Positions 36,010 to 47,396 of a stretch of 64,000 bases of DNA are shown here, one piece after another. A program made the position numbers and the translations under genes. Source of the stretch: Bacteroidales bacterium (GTDB lineage: Bacteria > Bacteroidota > Bacteroidia > Bacteroidales > P3); contig JAGCJW010000038.1 in the NCBI GenBank assembly GCA_017647785.1, positions 1 to 64,000 on the forward strand, read 5' to 3'. Positions within the stretch are counted from its first letter, which is position 1, and each line of letters starts with the position of its first letter. The notes beneath the pieces were generated by a model, which saw nothing but the letters and a program-made list of their open reading frames with translations, was not told the origin of the DNA and did no database searches.

Positions 36010-36891
36010 TTATTCTGTTACTAATTCTTTTTGAGGATTGTCTTTTAAATCATAGACATGTTGTCTTACGATTGCTGCCCATTCTTTATGAGTGTGCATC
36101 TTGCTAAATGTTTCCCATTTTATGGGTTTACCAAACGTCATCTTAATAGTTTTTCCGCTATATTTAAACATTTCATCTGGCAAAAGTATCATTTCCAAAT
36201 CAAACTTCATACCAAAGAAACGCCTTACGGCTGATAACCTATAAAATCGTTTAGAATTTTTACCCTCTATGTAAACAGGAACAACATCTCTTTGAAATTC
36301 TATTGCTTTTTTAACGAATGTTTTTTTCCAAGGATAGTCTTGGAATTTTCCGTCTATGTATTTTGATTCTGTTCCTGCTGGGAAAAACATCACGCAACTA
36401 TTTGAACGGAATGCTTCATTCAAAACGTCATGATTTGAAGAGTTTCGTCCATATTTATTTATAGGAACAAAAACATCTCTAAAACTTGGCAATGCGCAAA
36501 GCATATCATTTACAGGAAACAGTATATCGTCGCGTTTTTCTCCTACGACTTTTATTAAGGACATGCCATCTATACTTCCTATTGGATGATTTGCGACCAA
36601 CAAAGCACGTGATGAGTATGGTATGTTTTCGGGATTGGTAATTTCAACCTTTACTTTCAAAATCTCATCTATAACATGAGAGGCAAATTGTGGACCATCT
36701 AAATGACGTTGTGCGTATATCTCTTCGTTAATTCTGTCTAAATGTAGTAATTTCTTAAAACTCCTCATCACAAACTTAGGAATACAACGAAGCAATTTAG
36801 GATTCTTGCTTCCTATCATTCTTTCCAAACTGATATGCTCCCTTGTGATAGATTCTACGTCAAATTCTTTCTTTTCCATCTTAATTTCCAT
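36010..36891 (-). CDS. GlsA-like O-acyltransferase (PlsC family)
   Basis: A lysophospholipid acyltransferase-type protein of 293 aa from the start chosen here. The catalytic motif is VANHPIGSIDGM (His and Asp), followed by FFPAGTESK, matching the FPEG-type block that binds the acceptor. It is paired with the GlsB-like gene 11 nt downstream, so an O-acylation step in amino-acid lipid (glycine lipid) synthesis is inferred. Start: the frame opens at a TTG (36915), but the promoter -7 box covers 36905-36912, so translation must start at the ATG at 36891, or at the ATG at 36879. First gene of the four-gene operon. Confidence 0.82.
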   Translation of the reverse strand: MEIKMEKKEFDVESITREHISLERMIGSKNPKLLRCIPKFVMRSFKKLLHLDRINEEIYAQRHLDGPQFASHVIDEILKVKVEITNPENIPYSSRALLVANHPIGSIDGMSLIKVVGEKRDDILFPVNDMLCALPSFRDVFVPINKYGRNSSNHDVLNEAFRSNSCVMFFPAGTESKYIDGKFQDYPWKKTFVKKAIEFQRDVVPVYIEGKNSKRFYRLSAVRRFFGMKFDLEMILLPDEMFKYSGKTIKMTFGKPIKWETFSKMHTHKEWAAIVRQHVYDLKDNPQKELVTE

Positions 36892-36904
36892 CTTTTCCAA
36901 TTTG

Positions 36905-36912
36905 CAAAGATA
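36905..36912 (-). promoter_or_regulatory. -7 box of the glsA-glsB-engB-pfkA operon
   Basis: TATCTTTG on the minus strand, a perfect match, 14 nt before the chosen ATG. No obvious -33 TTTG. Array E lies 50 nt further upstream. Confidence 0.7.
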
Positions 36913-36960
36913 CAATTTTTTCTTAGGATTTTAATAATAGAACCTATAAACAAAATAAAA

Positions 36961-37030
36961 CAAAGAAAGAATTTACTGAATCAAAGAATTATTTTTGCGA
37001 AACAAAGAATTAATTTCGTAAAACAAAGAG
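36961..37030 (-). repeat. 21-nt heptamer array E (four direct units)
   Basis: CAAAGAA at 36961, 36982 and 37003 and CAAAGAG at 37024: exact 21-nt steps. Remainders are similar (ATTTTTGCGAAA, AATTTCGTAAAA). The last unit touches the stop codon (37031) of the upstream leftward gene, and the array lies upstream of the next operon promoter. Confidence 0.85.
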
Positions 37031-37744
37031 TTATTTTTTTCTAATAACTAACCAATTTGTTTGAAGGTGGGAACTTTTCCAATTATTGCCTATTCTAATT
37101 ACATTATTGCTGTCATCTTTATACCAACCCTCTGACCAAGAGCCCATATCTAAATATATTGCTTGCTGATAATCTAGTTCAATCAATCCTTTTATAAATT
37201 CATCTATTGTCATTCGTTCAAGGGTTTCTATAATCGAGGTTTCAGTTTCATCCTTAACTAAAGCTCTACGAAACGTTGCTCTATTTTTAAAGATTTCACA
37301 TTGTTTTGCTTCTCCATTTTCAACGAGATGCATTTGCTGAAAATAATCACCCTTTTGCCTTACGGCTCTTTCTATTGCAAAGGCTTTATTATTTTCCAAT
37401 GACTCTATGCTTACATCATCTCCTATTATCAAACAATAGGCAGTTTCTGCATCTGTGGGATATACTCGTTTATTCCCTTTAGATACGGAAGTGCCTACGA
37501 TATGTTCTGGACGTTTTGATGTAAATGCTGCTACTACACTCATCAATAATTTATTGTCATTACTATCCGGTTTTTGCCTTTGAAAATGATACTGTGCGTT
37601 TTCAGGAGTATATCTTACAAAAGAATATTGCATTGTATCGGTTTTATAGTACAATGTATCAACTTTCAATCTACTTTCTTGTGCTTTTAGAAGAGTAAAT
37701 AATGAAAGTTGTAAAACAATAAAAAAAATGAGTGTTTTTTTCAT
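37031..37744 (-). CDS. Exported protein, possibly phosphodiester-glycosidase-like
   Basis: A 237-aa protein with a signal peptide (1-21, ending LLKAQ). The C-terminal third (ELDYQQAIYLDMGSWSEGWY, then TNWLVIRKK) resembles the conserved end of DUF2233/phosphodiester glycosidase proteins in Bacteroidota, where an Asp-Gly pattern lies in the active site; here it reads LDMGSW. This similarity is from recall and weak. It follows the DUF3467 gene by 7 nt and ends against array E. Function uncertain. Confidence 0.6.
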   Translation of the reverse strand: MKKTLIFFIVLQLSLFTLLKAQESRLKVDTLYYKTDTMQYSFVRYTPENAQYHFQRQKPDSNDNKLLMSVVAAFTSKRPEHIVGTSVSKGNKRVYPTDAETAYCLIIGDDVSIESLENNKAFAIERAVRQKGDYFQQMHLVENGEAKQCEIFKNRATFRRALVKDETETSIIETLERMTIDEFIKGLIELDYQQAIYLDMGSWSEGWYKDDSNNVIRIGNNWKSSHLQTNWLVIRKK

Positions 37745-37751
37745 TTAATAA

Positions 37752-38066
37752 TTAAGCCTTACCCATAGGGTTGATTTGTTCGTATGGTGTATTAAGAGTT
37801 GGCTCTAATATTTTACCATTAAGCATTTCATATTTGCTTATATTTTCTTGTAAAGCTTGTAATAATTTCTTTGCATGCATTGGAGCTAATATTACTCTAC
37901 TTTTTACTTGTGGTTTAGGTACTCCTGGCATTATTTGTATAAAATCCAAAACAAACTCTGTTTGTGAGTGTTGTACTAATTGTAAATTACTATAAACACC
38001 AGATGCCATATCAGGTGTAAGTTCTATATCAATTTGTCCTTGTTTTTTGTTATTTTCTGCTGACAT
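37752..38066 (-). CDS. DUF3467 protein
   Basis: A 104-aa acidic, soluble protein with the DUF3467 pattern: IDIELTPDMASGVYSNL, FVLDFIQIMPGVPKPQV and SRVILAPMHAKKLLQAL. The gene commonly follows rpoC in this phylum, as here (85 nt after rpoC). No enzymatic motif is present and the family has no established function. A terminator-like hairpin lies between rpoC and this gene, so expression may be partly independent or by read-through. Confidence 0.88.
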   Translation of the reverse strand: MSAENNKKQGQIDIELTPDMASGVYSNLQLVQHSQTEFVLDFIQIMPGVPKPQVKSRVILAPMHAKKLLQALQENISKYEMLNGKILEPTLNTPYEQINPMGKA

Positions 38067-38087
38067 ATTTTGTTACTTTACGAAAAA

Positions 38088-38128
38088 AAGGACGCTACGA
38101 AAAAGACTCTTTTTTACGCAACGTCCTT
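38088..38128 (-). terminator. Terminator after rpoC
   Basis: AAGGACG (38088-38094) pairs with CGTCCTT (38122-38128), with further inner pairing of TACGAAAA/TTTTACGCA type. On the minus strand TTTTTTTCG follows, 24-60 nt after the rpoC stop. Confidence 0.7.
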
Positions 38129-38151
38129 ATTTATTATTAATTTAATTATTC

Positions 38152-41100
38152 TTATGAATTATTAGATTTATTTGCTGGCTTTCTACCTCTTTTTACTGGT
38201 TGTATTGTAGCTTCATTTTGTTCTTCTACTTGAGTTTTGTTTGCTACAACTCCGTCTTTATATTCTAACAATCCTGTTCCTGCTGGAATTAGGTGCCCTA
38301 CTAAGACGTTTTCTTTCATTCCTAACAAATAATCTGTTTTTGCATTGATAGCTGCTTCTGTAAGAACTTTTGTTGTTTCTTGGAAAGATGCTGCTGACAA
38401 ATAGCTCTTTGTTTGTAAAGATGCTCTTGTTATACCTTGTAACACTTGACGTGCTGTAGCTGGTTTTGCATCTCTTGCGACAATTTGAACTTTGTCTTTT
38501 CTCTTCAAGCTAGAGTTTTCATCTCTTAATTCTCTTGCTGTGATAGGTTGACCATTTTCATATTTATCGCTATCGCCTTTATCTTCAACAACCTTCATTC
38601 CAAACATCTTATCATTTTCTTCTTGGAAGTCAAGTTTATTAACCATTTCTCCCTCTAAGAAGTTTGTATCACCTGGATCTTCGATTTCCACTTTTCTCAT
38701 CATCTGTCTTACGATAACTTCAAAGTGTTTATCGTTAATCTTAACACCTTGTAAACGATAAACTTCTTGCACTTCGTTTACTATGTATTCTTGCACCTTC
38801 ATAGGTCCTTTAATTGCAAGGATATCCGCTGGTGTAATAGCTCCTTCACTTAAAGGTGTTCCTGCTTTTACATAGTCGTTTTCTTGTGCTAAGATTTGTT
38901 TTGTTGTTGGTATTAAATAAGGTCTTTGTTCTCCAGTTTTGCTTGTTATAATTACCTCTCTGTTTCCTCTCTTCAACTTTTTATTCAAAGTAACTACACC
39001 ATCTATTTCTGCTACTACTGCTGGGTCTGATGGGTTTCTTGCTTCAAATAATTCAGTTACTCTTGGCAAACCTCCAGTGATGTCACCTGCCTTACCAAAT
39101 GAACGAGGAATTTTAACTAAAGAAGTTCCTTGTTTGATCTTCATTCCATCTTCTACAGTCAAGTGAGCGCCAACAGGAATATCATAAGTTTTTAATATTT
39201 CACCATTTGTTGCAACAATGCTGATAGAAGGGTTTTTAGCTTTTTGTCTTGCTTCAATTATAACCTTATCTTGAAGTCCTGTTTGATCGTCAGATTCAAC
39301 CCTAAATGTAACACCTTCTATAATATTATCAAATTGTACTTTACCTGAAACTTCAGAAAGTATTACTGCATTATATGGATCCCATTCTGCTATCAAATCA
39401 TTCTTATTAACTTCTACATTATTATCAAAGAACAATTTTGCTCCATATGGAATGTTACCAGAAGATAGAGTAACGTTAGTTTTAGGATCTACTATTCTCA
39501 TTTCTGCAGAACGTCCAATAACAACGTTGAATTTATTTCCATCTTCTTCAAAAGGAACAGCTCTTAACTCATCAATTTGTAACAATCCTTCATATTTTGC
39601 AATAAGTTTAGAACTTGTTCCAATATTACCTCCAGCAACCCCTCCGACGTGGAATGTACGAAGTGTAAGCTGAGTTCCTGGTTCTCCAATTGATTGAGCT
39701 GCGATAACTCCAACTGCTTCTCCTTTTTGAACCAATTTAGCTGTAGCTAAGTTACGTCCATAACATTTTGCACAAACACCTCTCTTGCTTTCGCATGTAA
39801 GAACTGAACGAATTTCAACTTCTTCTATTGGAGATTCTTCTATTTTCTTACAAATTTCTTCTGTAAGTTCTTCCCCTGCTTTTGCAATTAATTCTCCTGT
39901 TTGTGGGTGAATTACATCATGAACACTAACTCTACCTAATATTCTATCATATAGTGATTGAACAACATCTTCATTTTTCTTTAATGCTGTTGTTGGAATA
40001 CCTCTTAATGTACCACAATCTTCTTCTGTAATTATAACATCATGAGCTACGTCAACTAATCTTCTTGTTAAATATCCAGCATCAGCAGTTTTCAACGCAG
40101 TATCGGCCAAACCTTTTCTCGCACCGTGAGTAGAAATAAAGTACTCTAACACTGTCAAACCTTCTTTAAAGTTTGAGATAATTGGGTTTTCAATAATTTC
40201 TGCTCCAGTGGAACCTGATTTTTGAGGTTTTGCCATCAGACCTCTCATACCTGTAAGCTGACGAATTTGCTCTTTACTACCACGGGCTCCTGAATCCAAC
40301 ATCATATATACAGGGTTGAATCCTTGTCTATCTTCAGAGATATGCTTCATCACAACGTCTGTTAATCTTCTATTTGTGTCTGTCCAAATATCAATTACTT
40401 GATTGTAACGTTCATTATTTGTAATAAGCCCCATTTGATAGTTCATCATGACTTCATCAACAGAAGCATTAGCTTCGCTTATCAATTCTATTTTTTCTTC
40501 AGGAACTAAAACATCCCCTAAATTAAATGATAAACCTCCTGTGAATGCCATTTTGTATCCTAAGTCTTTGATATCATCCAAGAATTGCGCAGTTTTTGCT
40601 GTTCCACAAACTTTTAACACATCTCCGATAATATCTCTCAACATACTCTTTTTCAAAACCACATTGATAAAGCCATATTCTTCTGGTACTACTTTGTTGA
40701 AAAGTACTCTACCAACAGTTGTATCTATTATTTCTGAAGTCTTAACTCCATCTTTTTCTGTAGTTCTTCTTAGTTTAATGTTAGCATGAAGATCTACAGC
40801 CTTTTCATTGTATGCAATTTGTACTTCTTCAAATGAATAGAATGTTTTACCTTCTCCTCTTACCTTCATTGTATCATCTGACACTCTTCCTTTTGTCATA
40901 TAATACAAACCAAGCACCATATCCTGAGATGGAACCGTAATAGGTGATCCATTTGCAGGGTTTAATATGTTGTGAGATGCTAACATCAACATTTGTGCTT
41001 CTAGTATAGCAGCATTTCCTAGTGGAACGTGAACCGCCATTTGGTCACCATCAAAGTCCGCGTTGAAAGCCGCACAAACCAATGGGTGAAGTCTTATTGC

Positions 41101-42477
41101 TTTTCCTTCTACTAAACGTGGTTGGAAAGCTTGGATACCCAAACGGTGAAGTGTTGGAGCACGATTTAATAATACAGGATGACCTTTTAATATATTTTCC
41201 AAGATTTCTAATACAACAGGCTCTCTTCTGTCAACTATTCTTTTAGCAGATTTAACTGTTTTTACTAAACCTCTTTCTAACATCTTTCTAATGATAAATG
41301 GTTTAAACAATTCTGCTGCCATATCTTTTGGCAATCCACATTCATGCATTTTTAAATCTGGACCTACCACAATTACAGAACGACCTGAGTAGTCTACACG
41401 CTTTCCTAATAAGTTTTGACGGAAACGTCCTTGTTTACCTTTTAAGAAATCTGATAGTGATTTTAAAGCTCTATTTGAATCAGATTTAACTGAACTTACC
41501 TTTCTTGAATTATCAAACAAAGAATCCACTGCTTCTTGCAACATACGTTTTTCATTACGCATAATTACATCTGGAGCCTTTATTTCTATAAGTCGTTTTA
41601 ATCTATTATTTCTAATGATAACTCTTCTATATAAGTCGTTTAGGTCTGAAGTAGCAAAACGACCACCATCCAACGGCACAAGAGGTCTTAAATCTGGTGG
41701 GATTACAGGCACAACTTGTACAATCATCCATTCTGGTCTATTTTCTATTCTCTTTTGGGATTCTCTAAAAGCCTCAACAACATTTAATCTTTTAAGAGCT
41801 TCGTGCTTTCTTTGTTGTGAAGTTTCTTTATTTGCTTTATGTCTTAATTCGTAAGATAACTTATCCAAATCTAACTCTTTAAGAAGTATATATAAAGCTT
41901 CCGCTCCCATTTTTGCGACGAACTTATTAGGATCATCATCTGGCAAATGCCTATTTTCCATAGGCAATTTTTCCATTATATCAAAGTATTCTTCTTCTGT
42001 TAAGAAGTCCAACTTATTGATTTCAAATTGTTGAGCTATACCAGGATTTATTACTATATACTTTTCATAATATATGATCTGATCTAACTTTTTACTTTGA
42101 ATTCCTAATAAAGAACCTATCTTATTTGGTAAAGAACGGAAAAACCAAATGTGAGCAACAGGGACAACTAATTTAATGTGTCCCATTCTTTCTCTTCTTA
42201 CTTTCTTTTCTGTTACCTCTACACTACATCTATCACAAACAATTCCTTTGTAACGAATTCTCTTATATTTTCCACAATGACACTCCCAATCTTTTACAGG
42301 CCCGAAGATCTTTTCACAGAACAAACCATCTCTTTCTGGTTTATATGTTCTGTAGTTAATCGTTTCTGGTTTCAAAACCTCACCTCTCGATCTTTCTTCT
42401 ATAGATTGAGGAGAAGCAAGACTTATTGTCATTGAATTGAATGCGCTATTTATTTGATTTTCTTTTTTAACTGCCAT
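38152..42477 (-). CDS. rpoC: RNA polymerase subunit beta'
   Basis: The 1441-aa catalytic clamp subunit. The N-terminal zinc ribbon is [19 protein letters not shown]; the catalytic Mg-binding loop is NADFDGDQM at about residue 470; the trigger-loop region and the C-terminal zinc site [16 protein letters not shown] are intact. [13 protein letters not shown] is the usual bridge-region motif. Length fits Bacteroidota, with no large lineage-specific insertion that I can see. It starts 35 nt after rpoB. The tail ends in a basic [14 protein letters not shown]. Confidence 0.98.
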   Translation of the reverse strand: MAVKKENQINSAFNSMTISLASPQSIEERSRGEVLKPETINYRTYKPERDGLFCEKIFGPVKDWECHCGKYKRIRYKGIVCDRCSVEVTEKKVRRERMGHIKLVVPVAHIWFFRSLPNKIGSLLGIQSKKLDQIIYYEKYIVINPGIAQQFEINKLDFLTEEEYFDIMEKLPMENRHLPDDDPNKFVAKMGAEALYILLKELDLDKLSYELRHKANKETSQQRKHEALKRLNVVEAFRESQKRIENRPEWMIVQVVPVIPPDLRPLVPLDGGRFATSDLNDLYRRVIIRNNRLKRLIEIKAPDVIMRNEKRMLQEAVDSLFDNSRKVSSVKSDSNRALKSLSDFLKGKQGRFRQNLLGKRVDYSGRSVIVVGPDLKMHECGLPKDMAAELFKPFIIRKMLERGLVKTVKSAKRIVDRREPVVLEILENILKGHPVLLNRAPTLHRLGIQAFQPRLVEGKAIRLHPLVCAAFNADFDGDQMAVHVPLGNAAILEAQMLMLASHNILNPANGSPITVPSQDMVLGLYYMTKGRVSDDTMKVRGEGKTFYSFEEVQIAYNEKAVDLHANIKLRRTTEKDGVKTSEIIDTTVGRVLFNKVVPEEYGFINVVLKKSMLRDIIGDVLKVCGTAKTAQFLDDIKDLGYKMAFTGGLSFNLGDVLVPEEKIELISEANASVDEVMMNYQMGLITNNERYNQVIDIWTDTNRRLTDVVMKHISEDRQGFNPVYMMLDSGARGSKEQIRQLTGMRGLMAKPQKSGSTGAEIIENPIISNFKEGLTVLEYFISTHGARKGLADTALKTADAGYLTRRLVDVAHDVIITEEDCGTLRGIPTTALKKNEDVVQSLYDRILGRVSVHDVIHPQTGELIAKAGEELTEEICKKIEESPIEEVEIRSVLTCESKRGVCAKCYGRNLATAKLVQKGEAVGVIAAQSIGEPGTQLTLRTFHVGGVAGGNIGTSSKLIAKYEGLLQIDELRAVPFEEDGNKFNVVIGRSAEMRIVDPKTNVTLSSGNIPYGAKLFFDNNVEVNKNDLIAEWDPYNAVILSEVSGKVQFDNIIEGVTFRVESDDQTGLQDKVIIEARQKAKNPSISIVATNGEILKTYDIPVGAHLTVEDGMKIKQGTSLVKIPRSFGKAGDITGGLPRVTELFEARNPSDPAVVAEIDGVVTLNKKLKRGNREVIITSKTGEQRPYLIPTTKQILAQENDYVKAGTPLSEGAITPADILAIKGPMKVQEYIVNEVQEVYRLQGVKINDKHFEVIVRQMMRKVEIEDPGDTNFLEGEMVNKLDFQEENDKMFGMKVVEDKGDSDKYENGQPITARELRDENSSLKRKDKVQIVARDAKPATARQVLQGITRASLQTKSYLSAASFQETTKVLTEAAINAKTDYLLGMKENVLVGHLIPAGTGLLEYKDGVVANKTQVEEQNEATIQPVKRGRKPANKSNNS

Positions 42478-42512
42478 ATTCCTTAATGTTAAAATGTTGG
42501 ATAATCGCGAGG

Positions 42513-45500
42513 TTAATCAAAAGACACCTCTAAATTCAAACCTCTTAATTCATGTATTAAAACATTAAATGATTCAGGGATACCAGGTATAGGCATATTA
42601 TCTCCTTTCACAATAGCTTCGTATGCTTTTGCTCTTCCTACTACATCATCTGATTTTACAGTTAATATTTCTTGTAAAACATGAGATGCCCCAAAAGCTT
42701 CTAATGCCCAAACTTCCATTTCTCCAAATCTTTGTCCTCCAAATTGAGCTTTACCTCCAAGAGGTTGTTGAGTAATTAATGAATAAGGTCCTATACTTCT
42801 CGCGTGCATCTTATCATCAATCATATGGTGAAGCTTCAACATATAAACATATCCAACTGTTGCTGGTTGGTCAAATACTTCTCCTGTTTCCCCATCTCTC
42901 AAATAGCATTTACCATTGTGAGGGAGACCAGCTTTATCCATAAATTCATTTACTTCTTCCAATGTAGCTCCATCAAAGATAGGTGTTTGGAATCTCAAAT
43001 TCAATTCATGACCAGCCCAACCTAAAACTGTTTCAAATATTTGACCCAAGTTCATACGAGAAGGTACTCCCAATGGGTTCAATACTATATCTACCGGTTT
43101 TCCATTATCCAAGAATGGCATATCTTCTTCTCTTACGATCTTAGCAACAATACCTTTGTTACCATGGCGACCTGCCATCTTATCTCCAACTTTCAATTTT
43201 CTCTTCTTAGCTATATAAATTTTAGCCATTTGTACAATTCCAGATGGTAAATCGTCTCCTATTGTAGAAGCGTATATTTGACGAGCTAATGCTCCCTGAA
43301 TTTCTCTACATTTGATATTATAATTATTTAACATCTCTTTTACCAATTCATTAGTTTTAGAATCAGTAGTCCAATCACTAGATGCCAAATTATTATAATC
43401 TATAGATTGTAATAATTTTTGATTAAATTTAGTTTTTTCTGGAACATATTCTTCGCCGTAAGTTGAATAAACACCCGCAGATATTTTTCCTGTAAGTAAT
43501 ACGAACAATTTAGCTATAAACTTATTCTTAAGTTCCTTTTCTTCTAATTCGTATTTTTCTCTTAGTTCACGGATTATTTCATTATCTCTTTGACGAGACT
43601 TTTTGTCTTTAATAAAACGAGTAAATAATTTTTTGTCTATTACAACCCCACTTATTGAAGGCGGAACCTTTAAAGAAGCATCTTTAACATCTCCTGCCTT
43701 ATCTCCAAAAATTGCTCTCAATAATTTTTCTTCTGGAGTAGGGTCAGACTCTCCTTTAGGTGTAATTTTTCCAACTAGAATATCCCCTTCTTTTACTTCT
43801 GCTCCAATTCTTATCATTCCGTTTTCGTCCAAATCCTTAGTAGCTTCTGTACTAACATTTGGAATATCACGAGTCAATTCTTCCAATCCTCGTTTTGTTT
43901 CTCTAACTTCAGTAATAAATTCTTCAACATGAACAGATGTAAAAATATCTTCTTTTACTACTTTTTCAGATATAACTATAGCATCCTCATAATTATATCC
44001 TTTCCAAGGCATAAATGCAACTTGTAAATTTCTTCCAAGAGCTAATACACCATCTTTTGTAGCATAACCTTCGCAAAGCACTTGTCCTTTAACAACCTTA
44101 TCACCTTTATTAACAATAGGTCTAAGATTTATAGATGTACTTTGGTTTGTACGTTGGAATTTAGTTAATTTGTAAGTTTTAATATCTTCGTCAAAACTTA
44201 CTATTCTTTCATTTTCATCTCTATCGTAACGAATCACGATTTCTCTTGCATCAACAAATTCAATAATTCCATCTCCTTCAGCATGAACAAGAACTCTTGA
44301 ATCGCAAGCTACAGACGGTTCTATACCTGTTCCTACAATAGGAATTTCAGGATTTAATAAAGGAACTGCTTGACGCATCATATTAGATCCCATCAAAGCT
44401 CTATTCGCATCATTATGTTCCAAGAAAGGAATTAACGATGCCGCGATTGATGCAATTTGGTTAGAAGCAACGTCTATTAAATCCACTTTGTCTGGAGAAA
44501 CAATTGGGAAATCCGCCATTTGACGAGTTTTAATTCTATCTCCAACAAAACAATTATTGTTATCAATATCTGTTGCTGCTTGTGCTACTATCTTATCTTC
44601 CTCCTCCTCAGCTGTTAAATAAACAGCACCTTCATTAATAAGAACTTTACCATTTTCTACTTTATAGTAAGGAGTCTCTATAAAACCTAAATGATTTATT
44701 TTTGCAAATACACTTAAGGATGAAATCAATCCAATGTTAGGACCTTCTGGAGTTTCTATTGTACATAGACGTCCATAGTGTGTGTAGTGAACGTCTCTTA
44801 CCTCAAAACCTGCTCTTTCTCTTGATAAACCACCAGGTCCTAAAGCAGATATTCTTCTCTTATGAGTTATCTCTGACAACGGATTTGTTTGATCCATAAA
44901 TTGAGACAACTGGTTCGTTCCAAAGAATGTATTAATTACAGAAGATAATGTTTTAGCATTAATCAAATCTGTAGGAGTGAACACTTCATTGTCTCTTACA
45001 TTCATACGCTCACGAATAGTACGAGACATTCTAGATAAACCAACTCCAAATTGAGCAGACAATTGTTCTCCAACAGTTCTAACTCTACGATTACTTAAGT
45101 GGTCAATATCATCAACTTCAGTTTTAGAATTAATTAATTCTATTAAATATTTGATGATAGAAATTATATCCTCTTTAGTTAAAACACGAATATCATCTGG
45201 AACATTTAGATTAAGTTTTGTATTAATTCTATAACGTCCAACATCACCTAAATCATATCTTTTATCTGAGAAAAACAACTTGTCAATTATACCTCTTGCT
45301 GTTTCATCATCAGGTGGTTCAGCACTTCTTAATTGCCTATATATGTAATCTACAGCTTCCTTGGCATTATTCGCTGTATCTTTTTGTAACGTATTAAATA
45401 TTATTGAATAATCAGTAGAAATCGAATCATCATTACGCAACAATATAGTTTTTACACCAGAATCTAATATAAGATCTATATGTTCTTGTTCTAAAACGAC

Positions 45501-46316
45501 TTCTCTATCTATAATAACTTCAGTTCTTTCAATTGAAACAACTGATCCTGTATCTTCATCAACAAAGTCTTCAATCCAAGTTCTTACAACACGAGCTGCT
45601 AATCTTTTACCAACAACCTTTTTTAAGTTGGTTTTAGTTACTTTTACTTCTTGTGCAAGATCAAAGATTTCTAAAATATCTTTATCTGTTTCATATCCAA
45701 CAGCTCTCAATAAAGTAGTTATAGGCAGTTTTTTCTTTCTGTCTATATAAGCATACATCACATTATTGATATCTGTTGTAAACTCCATCCAAGATCCCTT
45801 GAAAGGAATAATTCTTGCAGAATACAATTGCATTCCGTTTGAGTGAGTACTTGTTCCAAAAAACACACCAGGAGAACGATGTAATTGCGAAACAACTACC
45901 CTTTCTGCACCATTAATAACAAAAGTACCTTTAGGAGTCATATAAGGAATCATACCCAAATACACATCTTGTATTACGGTATCAAAATCTTCATGCTCAA
46001 CATCTGTACAATATAATTTCAATTTTGCTTTTAATGGAACACTAAAAGTCAAGCCTCGTTCTATACACTCTTCAATAGTATATCGAGGTGGATCAATAAA
46101 ATAATCAAGAAATTCTAAAACGAAATTATTTCTTGCGTCTGTTATTGGAAAATTTTCAGAAAAAACTTTATACAAACCTTCATTTACTCTATTTTCTGAA
46201 TTTGTTTCCAACTGGAAGAAATCCTTAAAAGACTTCAACTGAATATCTAAAAAGTCTGGATATTCAAAATGTTTTACTGATGCAAAACTAACTAAGTTTG
46301 GGGTTTTACGTGCCAA
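42513..46316 (-). CDS. rpoB: RNA polymerase subunit beta
   Basis: The 1267-aa beta subunit. The rifampicin pocket reads [20 protein letters not shown] then [15 protein letters not shown], with the sensitive residues Gln, Asp, His and Ser in place. Downstream it reads [13 protein letters not shown], a Thr where E. coli has Pro564. Other core motifs include GRHGNKG and [14 protein letters not shown]. The start is a TTG (46316) before GCACGTAAAACC; no in-frame ATG is close upstream. An attenuator-like hairpin lies 48 nt upstream, between rplL and rpoB. Confidence 0.98.
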   Translation of the reverse strand: MARKTPNLVSFASVKHFEYPDFLDIQLKSFKDFFQLETNSENRVNEGLYKVFSENFPITDARNNFVLEFLDYFIDPPRYTIEECIERGLTFSVPLKAKLKLYCTDVEHEDFDTVIQDVYLGMIPYMTPKGTFVINGAERVVVSQLHRSPGVFFGTSTHSNGMQLYSARIIPFKGSWMEFTTDINNVMYAYIDRKKKLPITTLLRAVGYETDKDILEIFDLAQEVKVTKTNLKKVVGKRLAARVVRTWIEDFVDEDTGSVVSIERTEVIIDREVVLEQEHIDLILDSGVKTILLRNDDSISTDYSIIFNTLQKDTANNAKEAVDYIYRQLRSAEPPDDETARGIIDKLFFSDKRYDLGDVGRYRINTKLNLNVPDDIRVLTKEDIISIIKYLIELINSKTEVDDIDHLSNRRVRTVGEQLSAQFGVGLSRMSRTIRERMNVRDNEVFTPTDLINAKTLSSVINTFFGTNQLSQFMDQTNPLSEITHKRRISALGPGGLSRERAGFEVRDVHYTHYGRLCTIETPEGPNIGLISSLSVFAKINHLGFIETPYYKVENGKVLINEGAVYLTAEEEEDKIVAQAATDIDNNNCFVGDRIKTRQMADFPIVSPDKVDLIDVASNQIASIAASLIPFLEHNDANRALMGSNMMRQAVPLLNPEIPIVGTGIEPSVACDSRVLVHAEGDGIIEFVDAREIVIRYDRDENERIVSFDEDIKTYKLTKFQRTNQSTSINLRPIVNKGDKVVKGQVLCEGYATKDGVLALGRNLQVAFMPWKGYNYEDAIVISEKVVKEDIFTSVHVEEFITEVRETKRGLEELTRDIPNVSTEATKDLDENGMIRIGAEVKEGDILVGKITPKGESDPTPEEKLLRAIFGDKAGDVKDASLKVPPSISGVVIDKKLFTRFIKDKKSRQRDNEIIRELREKYELEEKELKNKFIAKLFVLLTGKISAGVYSTYGEEYVPEKTKFNQKLLQSIDYNNLASSDWTTDSKTNELVKEMLNNYNIKCREIQGALARQIYASTIGDDLPSGIVQMAKIYIAKKRKLKVGDKMAGRHGNKGIVAKIVREEDMPFLDNGKPVDIVLNPLGVPSRMNLGQIFETVLGWAGHELNLRFQTPIFDGATLEEVNEFMDKAGLPHNGKCYLRDGETGEVFDQPATVGYVYMLKLHHMIDDKMHARSIGPYSLITQQPLGGKAQFGGQRFGEMEVWALEAFGASHVLQEILTVKSDDVVGRAKAYEAIVKGDNMPIPGIPESFNVLIHELRGLNLEVSFD

Positions 46317-46363
46317 GGCTAAAAAAATTAAAAGTTAAAAAATAAGTTAGATAAAACACAATT

Positions 46364-46404
46364 AAGGAATAGGTATTCTCTAAATAAAGAATACCCTATT
46401 CCTT
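46364..46404 (-). terminator. rplL-rpoB intergenic attenuator hairpin
   Basis: AAGGAATAGGTATTC (46364-46378) pairs with 46389-46404 with a single bulged base. Position between rplL and rpoB matches the partial terminator that in other bacteria lowers RNA polymerase synthesis relative to ribosomal proteins. The following tract is only moderately T-rich, in keeping with attenuation. Confidence 0.75.
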
Positions 46405-46428
46405 TAATATTCATTGTGGTGAAATGTC

Positions 46429-46803
46429 TTACTTAATTTCAACCTTTGCACCAGCTTCTTCTAACGCTTTTTTCAATGATTCTGCTTCATCTTTAGAAAC
46501 ACCTTCTTTCAATGTTTTAGGAGCAGCATCTACTAATTCTTTAGCTTCTTTTAATCCTAAAGAGCAAAGATCTTTAACTAATTTAACAACATTTAATTTA
46601 GAAGCACCAGCTTCTGCTAAAACTACATCAAATGCAGTTTTTTCTTCTTCAACTGCTGCTGCTGCTGCTGGACCTGCTGCTACTTCTACTGCTGCTGCTG
46701 CTGGTTCCATTCCGTATTCTTCTTTTAATATGTCAGCTAATTCTTTTACTTCTTTTACAGACAAATTAACTAATTGTTCTGCGAATGCTTTTAAATCTGC
46801 CAT
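46429..46803 (-). CDS. rplL: Ribosomal protein L7/L12
   Basis: The 124-aa stalk protein that recruits translation factors. It has the N-terminal dimerisation helix ([18 protein letters not shown]), an alanine-rich hinge at about 36-54, and the C-terminal factor-binding domain ([40 protein letters not shown]). Length is typical. It lies 50 nt after rplJ. Confidence 0.98.
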   Translation of the reverse strand: MADLKAFAEQLVNLSVKEVKELADILKEEYGMEPAAAAVEVAAGPAAAAAVEEEKTAFDVVLAEAGASKLNVVKLVKDLCSLGLKEAKELVDAAPKTLKEGVSKDEAESLKKALEEAGAKVEIK

Positions 46804-46853
46804 TTTATTTCTTGATTTAATGTGTTTTACAATTCTTTTTTCTTAAATTTTTC

Positions 46854-47375
46854 TTATTCGGCTCTTTCCGATAATGTTTTAACTACGCCTGATAACGTAT
46901 TTGCACCTGACTGCAATGCTCCAATAACGTTTTTAGCAGGAGCTTGAAGAGCTGCAACGATATCAGCAACAAGTTCATTCTTAGACTTAATTGCTATCAA
47001 CTCTTCTAATGCTGCATCACCAACATAAAAACATTCTTCAACGTATGCTGATTTTAAAATTGGTTTTTCACCATTTGCTCTGAATGATTTTATAAGTTTT
47101 GCAGGTGCATTATTTACGTTAGAAAGCATAACGGAAGTCGAACCTTTGAAAGTTGGAAATAATTCTGAATAATCAATATCCATTTTTTCCAAAGCCTTGA
47201 TCAACAAGGTATTCTTAACAACCAATAACTTTACATCGTTACGGAAGCACATTCTTCTTAATTTTGCAGTTTCAACAGAATTTAATCCATCTATACTTAC
47301 AAAATAAAGATAAGGATATTTAGCAATTTCTGCTCCGATGTTTTCTATTAGTTGACTTTTTTCTTCCTTTCTCAT
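46854..47375 (-). CDS. rplJ: Ribosomal protein L10
   Basis: The 173-aa L10 anchors L12 dimers on the 23S rRNA stalk base and, in other bacteria, represses its own operon with L12. RKEEKSQLIENI and KLRRMCFRNDVKLLVVKNTL are the conserved N-terminal motifs; the C-terminal helix NVIGALQSGANTLSGVVKTL binds L12. It starts 21 nt after rplA. Confidence 0.97.
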   Translation of the reverse strand: MRKEEKSQLIENIGAEIAKYPYLYFVSIDGLNSVETAKLRRMCFRNDVKLLVVKNTLLIKALEKMDIDYSELFPTFKGSTSVMLSNVNNAPAKLIKSFRANGEKPILKSAYVEECFYVGDAALEELIAIKSKNELVADIVAALQAPAKNVIGALQSGANTLSGVVKTLSERAE

Positions 47376-47396
47376 ATTTTCAAACTTTTTCTGAGA

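Noticed and set aside
46424..46846. 140-aa plus-strand frame opposite rplL
   Set aside because: Antisense of the alanine-rich L7/L12 hinge; gives a Ser/Ala-rich translation with no family match.
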